DNA of 11,624 bases from CAWEHT01 sp963808455. Its GTDB lineage: Bacteria; Chloroflexota; Anaerolineae; CG2-30-64-16. Shown one piece after another: positions 7,364 to 11,624 of the stretch. The notes under the pieces are model-generated. The model searched no databases. It was not told where the DNA came from and saw only the letters and a list, made by a program, of their open reading frames with translations. The stretch lies in NCBI GenBank assembly GCA_963808455.1, contig CAWEHT010000084.1:1-11624 (forward strand). The letters run 5' to 3'. A program made the position numbers and the translations under genes. Position 1 is the first letter of the stretch. Each line of letters opens with the position of its first letter.

Positions 7364-7934
7364 CTAAAGCAGCTTGTCGATGAGGCTCTTGTGGGGCGAG
7401 GCGATCACCGTATACGACTCGATGACGCCCTCATCGCGGCAAGTTGTTCACAGCGCTATCGACGGCGGTCCGCACGGCGGAAACGTCACCGGTCAAGATC
7501 GCGAACGCCTTACCACCCAACGCAAAAGGCAAGCGTATCTCGATAAGCTGGACAGACGCGGCCTTGACAGCCGTGTCGGCAGCCACGATGGCCGATGCGA
7601 GCGTGTACGTCTCGATGATACCCAGCGACCGGACCTCATCGATCTCAGTGGCGGCCGCCAAAGCGGGGAAAATGCACGGATCGACGTTGGGCAAGAGGAG
7701 GGTATCCACCGTGACTCCGGGAGCGACCTGCTCCCCGGCGTTCATGGCGCTGCGCACCGCGCCGATATCGCCGCCGATCAGCACGATGAACTTACCCGGA
7801 CATACGACGTGCGCCCGCAGCAATTCGACGTCGCCTTGCTTCAACATCACGTCCGCAGCCTGGATGCCCAATGCGATGCTGCGCATTTCGATCAGCCCGA
7901 TGGCTCGCTTCCCAGAGGGGTGCTTCGCACTCAC
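7364..7934 (-). CDS. pduT: BMC trimeric shell protein PduT, one frameshift
   Basis: Shell protein with two BMC domains that forms pseudohexameric trimers; in Salmonella PduT a central [4Fe-4S] cluster is held by one Cys per subunit. The first domain reads AIGLIEMRSIALGIQAADVM, the second SLGIIETYTLASAIVAADTA. The cluster-binding motif CPGKF is present (Cys 45, matching Cys38 of Salmonella PduT). The start is GTG at 7934, preceded by GGAGGAG at a good distance; upstream in-frame sequence does not look like BMC protein. The frame ends at 7431 after NNLPR, but the other frame continues at once with DEGVIESYTV and IASPHKSLIDKLL to TAG at 7364, a typical PduT-like tail. A 1- or 2-nt error at CGCG (7434-7440) accounts for it. 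Corrected length is about 190 residues. Confidence 0.9.
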
Positions 7935-8016
7935 AATGCTCTCCTCCGCCGCACTTGATAGTTGTGGGTTCCCGGTCGATCGCTCCTCGCGACCCACGGC
8001 ACCGGGCACCGGCCCT

Positions 8017-9399
8017 TTAGCCGGCAACTGCCGGGTCCGCTTCGATGACCACGGCGTCGGCCACCTCGCGCACTGTGCCGGCCATGCTGGCATGCACGCG
8101 GGCGCCCATAGCCCCTTCAGGGATCTCGCCAACCACATCGCCTACCTGCACGCGGTCTCCCACCGCCACGACGGGCCGGGCCGGCGCCCCGGTATGCTGC
8201 TTCAACAGCAACCTGACCCGGCGGAAGGTCGGGGGTACCTCGATCAGCGGCGCGGCCACGTCATAACGGGCCAGGTCCAACCGGCTGATCAGCCTCAGGA
8301 TAGGTACCCGGCGCACATCGCGGAACGGATCGGCACTGGTCTCTTGATGGTACGGGTTCTTCAATCCTGCCTGCAGCAGGGCGCGCTTGGTTGCGATCGC
8401 GACATTGCCGGGCAGGAGATGCACGGGGCAGGCATAGTTACAGGTGCGACACTCACAGCACAAGAAAGCCCCGGCAAGCTGCGGGTCGGTGACGGGCAAG
8501 CCGGACCCCAGCATCCGGATCAACTTGTGAGGCTCGATGGCGTGGCCCAGGTTGTGCCGCGGACAGTAGTCAGTGCACATGAAGCACTGGTCGCAAGCCG
8601 ACTTGGCCCGGCGCTCGAAGGTGGCCTGGGTCTGCAGGCGCAGGTTGCTGAGATAATGGTTGCGCGGCAGGACCAGCAGGAGTTTGGTGGTCTTCGTGAC
8701 GGGCGCGTCGAGGCTCTGCACGACGGTGCCCATCATCGCTCCGCCGTTCAGCACGAGAGCGTCCGGGGTGCGTGCTCCTCCGGCGAGGTCGATGACCTCA
8801 CGCAGCGTGATGCCGACCGGCACCCGAACGGTGACCGGGTGCTGCACGTCTCCGGCCACAGTGATGTGCTTGGCCACGACAGGCAGCCCAGCTTGCGCCT
8901 GCTCGATATTGATCAGGCTTTCGACATTTTGCACGACTGCGCCCACGTTGAGGGGTATGCCACCTTCCGGCACGACCCGTCCCAAGACGTCGTAGACCAG
9001 AACCTGTTCGTCGCCGGCCGGATAGAAGTTGCCCAGCTCGGCGATGGCGATGTCTGGGTAGCCTTCAGCGGCCTGCCGCAGCGCGGCAATGGCGCGCGTG
9101 TAGCGCTGCTTCACGCCCAAGAACCCGCGGCTGGCGTTCGTGGCCTGCATCACGAGGCGCAAGCCACCCACGACATCGGCGGCCCGAGTGATCATCAACT
9201 CCTGGTCCACATGCACGAGAGGCTCGCACTCGGCGCCGTTGGCAATCACCGCTTCAACGTGGGCGGCGGCCAGCTTGACGTGCGCGGGAAAGCCCGCTCC
9301 GCCGGCTCCTACGACGCCTGCAGCGTGCACGCGTCGAACGATCTCGGCCCCTGTCTCAACGGCATGGTTCGCCATAGCCACGCAACTCTCCCCCTTCAT
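8017..9399 (-). CDS. pduS: PduS-like Fe-S flavoprotein (RnfC-type electron-transfer/cobalamin reductase)
   Basis: PduS oxidises NADH and reduces cobalamin inside the Pdu microcompartment; in other BMC types PduS-like proteins pass electrons between cofactors and the shell. At 460 residues it is near the usual length of about 450. A glycine-rich segment VVGAGGAGFPAHVK (29-42) and NGAECEP (54-60) mark the RnfC-like nucleotide/flavin core. Two 4Fe-4S motifs follow: CDQCFMCTDYCP (Cys 269, 272, 275, 279) and CCECRTCNYACP (Cys 314 or 315, 317, 320, 324). The C terminus is a barrel-sandwich-like stretch with VGDRVQVGDVVGEIP. The ATG at 9399 shares TAATG with the pduP stop. However, GGGGGAG at 9394-9388 better serves GTG 9381, with ATG 9375 as another option. 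PduT, its presumed partner, is encoded next. Confidence 0.92.
   Translation of the reverse strand: MKGESCVAMANHAVETGAEIVRRVHAAGVVGAGGAGFPAHVKLAAAHVEAVIANGAECEPLVHVDQELMITRAADVVGGLRLVMQATNASRGFLGVKQRYTRAIAALRQAAEGYPDIAIAELGNFYPAGDEQVLVYDVLGRVVPEGGIPLNVGAVVQNVESLINIEQAQAGLPVVAKHITVAGDVQHPVTVRVPVGITLREVIDLAGGARTPDALVLNGGAMMGTVVQSLDAPVTKTTKLLLVLPRNHYLSNLRLQTQATFERRAKSACDQCFMCTDYCPRHNLGHAIEPHKLIRMLGSGLPVTDPQLAGAFLCCECRTCNYACPVHLLPGNVAIATKRALLQAGLKNPYHQETSADPFRDVRRVPILRLISRLDLARYDVAAPLIEVPPTFRRVRLLLKQHTGAPARPVVAVGDRVQVGDVVGEIPEGAMGARVHASMAGTVREVADAVVIEADPAVAG
9388..9394 (-). promoter_or_regulatory. Shine-Dalgarno-like site inside the pduS 5' end
   Basis: GGGGGAG lies within the first codons of the longest pduS frame, 6 nt before GTG 9381 and 12 nt before ATG 9375. 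The ATG at 9399 has no Shine-Dalgarno sequence but overlaps the pduP stop as TAATG. The site therefore argues for the GTG start, while the overlap argues for coupled re-initiation at 9399. Confidence 0.5.
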
Positions 9400-10799
9400 T
9401 ACACCAGCGAAAACGCGCCGACGAGGGTGCAGCGCCGCTTGCGGGCGAATACGCGCGCGGTGGTCAGTCCCTCCCCGCTGGCTCCTGCGATCGTAAAACT
9501 GGTCGGCCCTTCGCCGCCGAACCCGATGCCCGCGTAAGACGGTGCGTTCTTTACGAAGATAGTGGTATTGACGGCCTTGGCGAACTCACTCATGTGATTG
9601 ATGTTCGCCGAGTGGATGATGGCAGTGTGCCGCAGCCCGCCCTCGATGGCGACCGCCAGGTTGACCGCCTCTTCGAAGTTATTGGCCCTGACCAGGGGCA
9701 GCACAGGCATCATGGTTTCGTTGCGCACCAGCGGATGGTCATGGCCCACCTCGACGACGATCGCGCGCAGGTCATCGCCGGCGCTGATCCCCAGCTCGTG
9801 CAGGATCGTGGCCGCGTTCTTGCCGATGTAACGGCGGTTGGGGTGCCCGTCCTTGGTCAGGACCACCTTCTCCAGGCGGGGCAGATAGCTGGCGTCCAGC
9901 ACCAGCCCTCCGGCGGGCTCAAAACAGCGCAGGAGGGCGTCGGCCATCCACTCCGTGACGAGGATCTCTTTCTCGGCAATGCAGGGCAGGTTGTTGTCGA
10001 ACGAGCAGCCGGCCACGATCTCGCGGGCCGCCTTTTCCGGGTTGGCCGTCTCATCCACGATGACCGGCGGGTTGCCCGCCGCGGCGCCTATCGCCCTCTT
10101 GCCGCTGGACATGGCGATGTGCACGATCTCCCGGCCTCCGGTGGCGCAGATCAGGGCAACCTGAGGATGCGACATCAGTTGGCGCACCGTGTCCAGGCCG
10201 GCCTCTTCGATGCCGACAAGCAGACTGGAGGGCCCACCGGCTTTCTCGATGGCCTGGTTCAAGAGGCCGATCGTCTCGAAAGAGACCTTGCGAGCGGTGG
10301 GATGTGGGGCGAAGAGGACGGTATTGCCGGCGGCGATCATGCTGATGGCATTATTGATGATGGTGGCCGACGGGTTGGTGACCGGCAGGATGGCCAGGAT
10401 GGTGCCAAATGGCGCCGGCTCCTCGACGGTCAGCCCGTCGTCGCCGACGAAAGCAGCCACAGGCAGGTCTTCTACGCCGGGCGTCTTCTCGGCAGCCAGC
10501 TGGTTCTTGAGGACTTTGTCGCCGACGCGGCCCATCTTGGTCTCTTCAACCGCCATCTGGGCCAGGCGCTGGGCATTCTGGATGGCAGCATCTCGGATGG
10601 CCTGGATGAAGGCCTTGCGTTGGGCGATGCTGATGCGGTTGAAGAGCCGCTGCGCCACCTCCAACCCGGCCATGGCCTCGTCCACGGTGGCGAAGATGCC
10701 CTGCGGGCCGACCGAGCGGGGCGTCCGCCGCCCATCCATGCCGACCAGGATGCGGCGCACGATCTCGTTGACCTGGTGCTCGTCCACAACTGCGCTCAT
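9399..10799 (-). CDS. pduP: CoA-acylating propionaldehyde dehydrogenase
   Basis: Oxidises propionaldehyde (or a related aldehyde) with NAD+ and CoA to the acyl-CoA inside the microcompartment. The 466-residue product matches PduP/EutE length. Visible landmarks are the cofactor-binding segments PAPFGTILAILPVTNPSAT (128-146) and ICATGGREIV (217-226), AAAGNPPVIVD, the catalytic Cys273 in FDNNLPCIAEKE, and the C-terminal GFGGEGPTSFTIAG. The N-terminal 20 residues, ending VNEIVRRILVG, form a short amphipathic helix followed by a linker to PQGIF, as in the BMC encapsulation peptide of Salmonella PduP. ATG 10799 follows AGGAG at 8 nt and lies 12 nt after the HbpS-like gene. EutE is a close alternative; PduS and PduT next door favour PduP. 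Confidence 0.94.
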   Translation of the reverse strand: MSAVVDEHQVNEIVRRILVGMDGRRTPRSVGPQGIFATVDEAMAGLEVAQRLFNRISIAQRKAFIQAIRDAAIQNAQRLAQMAVEETKMGRVGDKVLKNQLAAEKTPGVEDLPVAAFVGDDGLTVEEPAPFGTILAILPVTNPSATIINNAISMIAAGNTVLFAPHPTARKVSFETIGLLNQAIEKAGGPSSLLVGIEEAGLDTVRQLMSHPQVALICATGGREIVHIAMSSGKRAIGAAAGNPPVIVDETANPEKAAREIVAGCSFDNNLPCIAEKEILVTEWMADALLRCFEPAGGLVLDASYLPRLEKVVLTKDGHPNRRYIGKNAATILHELGISAGDDLRAIVVEVGHDHPLVRNETMMPVLPLVRANNFEEAVNLAVAIEGGLRHTAIIHSANINHMSEFAKAVNTTIFVKNAPSYAGIGFGGEGPTSFTIAGASGEGLTTARVFARKRRCTLVGAFSLV

Positions 10800-10811
10800 G
10801 CTTCTTTCTCC

Positions 10812-11306
10812 TTATCGCCTGGCATCCCTGTGGGGTGCGGGGCGTCCGCTCAGAATGCCAGCGCGGGCAGCCATCGCCTCGGCGACCTCGACATCTTGCT
10901 CGGCAGAGCCGCCACTTGCGCCGACGGCCCCCAGGGCTGCCCCATCGATCAGCAGGGGCAGGCCACCAGCAACCAGCGTCAGGTTCGGGATATTGGCATC
11001 GATGCCGAAAAATTGCGCCCCAGGCTGCGCCTGCCGGGCGAGCTCGGCGGTCGGCATGCGCACGGCAGCGGCTGTCTGGGCTTTGTGAGCCGCCAGCTCG
11101 ATGCTCACCAACAAGGCATTGTCCATGCGGCGCAGCTGCATGAGCGCGCCGCCGCCGTCCACAACCGCCAGCACCATGGGCACACCGATGGCGCACGCCT
11201 TACGCATGCCGGCCTCGACAAGGGCGTCGCTGGCGGCCAGGTCAAGGACCGGCCTGGCGGCCCGCCCGGAAGGCCGCGCCGCGCCACTGGCATTCAGGAC
11301 GTTCAC
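10812..11306 (-). CDS. GlcG/HbpS-family protein (PduO C-terminal-like)
   Basis: Stand-alone member of the GlcG/HbpS (DUF336) family, known as the C-terminal domain of PduO and from the haem-binding HbpS of Streptomyces. Its exact role in BMC loci is unclear; haem or cobalamin-related binding is possible. Seen in order: LDLAASDALVEAGMRKACAI, GVPMVLAVVDGGGALMQLRRMD, AHKAQTAAAVRMPT, IPNLTLVAGGLPL and GALGAVGASGGSAEQDVEVAEA, all typical. No PduO adenosyltransferase domain is attached. The start is GTG at 11306 with a weak GAGAGG. The frame stays open upstream to TAA at 11393-11391 without ATG, GTG or TTG, and codes for NEQREIERLV before VNVLNASG. That resembles a BMC targeting helix and suggests the true N terminus is longer and cut by the join near 11335. 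pduP follows 12 nt downstream. Confidence 0.82.
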   Translation of the reverse strand: MNVLNASGAARPSGRAARPVLDLAASDALVEAGMRKACAIGVPMVLAVVDGGGALMQLRRMDNALLVSIELAAHKAQTAAAVRMPTAELARQAQPGAQFFGIDANIPNLTLVAGGLPLLIDGAALGAVGASGGSAEQDVEVAEAMAARAGILSGRPAPHRDARR

Positions 11307-11316
11307 AACCAGCCTC

Positions 11317-11624
11317 TCAATCTCTCGCTGCTCGTTCGACGTGTGCGATAACGTACAGCAGGTTTTGACCGGCAGAAACGGTATATGAATTTAATCTGAC
11401 CGTCGAATTGTCTGGCGGAAGTTGAATGACCAGCGCGGGATCGCCAAGGAGATTGTACTGGTTCAACATCGTCACCGCCTGCGGCCAATAATAATATGAC
11501 GCATAGTACTGTGCCTTCGCAGGAAGGAGATCGAAGCCGATACTAGAATTGTAAGTAGTCGAATCGAAAATCAAAGGAATAAATTCGCCATCCATGAAGA
11601 AGTCGTTATACAGCCAGCCAAGAC
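11317..11624 (-). CDS. C-terminal part of a gingipain-like (peptidase C25) protein, partial
   Basis: Open through the window edge, so the start and catalytic region are not visible. The readable 102 residues begin LGWLYNDFFMDGEFIPL and contain AKAQYYASYYYWPQAVTMLNQ followed by YNLLGDPALVIQLP. The YNLLGDPAL ending is characteristic of the C-terminal edge of the gingipain-type C25 peptidase domain found in secreted bacterial proteins. What follows (STVRLNSYTVSAGQNLLYVI) looks like the first strands of an Ig-like domain, then stops abruptly in AHVERAARD, which is an out-of-frame reading of the HbpS-like gene start. A hand count gives about 46% GC, far lower than the BMC genes. It is probably a truncated gene unrelated to the operon. 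Confidence 0.55.
   Translation of the reverse strand, partial: LGWLYNDFFMDGEFIPLIFDSTTYNSSIGFDLLPAKAQYYASYYYWPQAVTMLNQYNLLGDPALVIQLPPDNSTVRLNSYTVSAGQNLLYVIAHVERAARD
11320..11345. other. Probable junction between unrelated sequences
   Basis: Upstream sequence (11345-11624) has about 46% GC by hand count, AT-ending codons and a peptidase-like frame. Downstream sequence is GC-rich BMC operon. The peptidase frame loses family character after LLYVIAH and ends at 11317 inside the HbpS coding frame, while the HbpS frame becomes protein-like only from about NEQREIE (11336-11319) on and has no start codon before the join. Insertion, deletion, recombination or a chimeric assembly would all produce this picture. 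Confidence 0.5.

Noticed and set aside
7934..8138. N-terminal extension of PduT into the pduS gene
   Set aside because: The upstream in-frame residues are a shadow of pduS; the GTG at 7934 with a strong GGAGGAG gives a family-length protein.
7444..9537. Long plus-strand open frame opposite pduT and pduS
   Set aside because: Both minus-strand genes are well supported; the plus frame is low-complexity Asp/His/Gly/Arg text without recognisable motifs.
9594..11351. Long plus-strand open frame opposite pduP and the HbpS-like gene
   Set aside because: A shadow of strongly supported minus-strand genes in GC-rich DNA.

Overview
The window is a GC-rich bacterial segment. Every supported gene lies on the minus strand, so transcription runs from high to low coordinates. 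It carries one end of a propanediol-utilisation (PDU) type bacterial microcompartment (BMC) locus, a PocR-type two-component system, an acetate/propionate kinase, and a glycerol facilitator with glycerol kinase. The organism cannot be fixed from sequence alone. High GC, a YesM/YesN-type regulator pair with a PocR domain, and a gingipain-like protein next door would suit a Chloroflexota or similar anaerobe, but that is a guess.

Layout in transcription order: C-terminal fragment of a peptidase-C25-like protein cut by the window edge (11624-11317); stand-alone GlcG/HbpS (PduO C-terminal-like) protein (11306-10812); CoA-acylating aldehyde dehydrogenase PduP (10799-9399); Fe-S flavoprotein PduS (9399-8017, TAATG overlap); trimeric shell protein PduT (7934-7364, frameshifted); an unassigned coding-like stretch (7363-7229); PocR-domain histidine kinase (7179-5892, frameshifted); REC/AraC response regulator (5917-4237, frameshifted); acetate-kinase family protein (4213-2995, frameshifted); a 574-nt non-coding gap with a near-consensus sigma-70 type promoter; glpF (2420-1620); and glpK (1516-20), with a strong hairpin between the last two.

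How the genes probably work together (inference from the families): GlpF admits glycerol and possibly 1,2-propanediol. GlpK sends glycerol to glycerol-3-phosphate. A diol or glycerol dehydratase, not in this window, would make an aldehyde inside the microcompartment. PduP oxidises the aldehyde to acyl-CoA, PduS and the Fe-S shell protein PduT handle electrons, and acetate kinase recovers ATP from the acyl-phosphate. The PocR kinase and its regulator would sense the substrate and switch the system on. The signature enzyme, other shell proteins, phosphotransacylase and alcohol dehydrogenase are absent and would be expected beyond 11624 or elsewhere.

The oddest aspects are four frameshifts within about 4.2 kb (3251-7440), three of them in GCGC/CGCG tracts, and an abrupt composition and reading-frame break near 11320-11345. 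At that break the start of the HbpS gene, including what looks like a BMC targeting helix, appears to be joined to a lower-GC peptidase fragment. Indels in an assembly, a chimeric join, or real decay and rearrangement are all possible.
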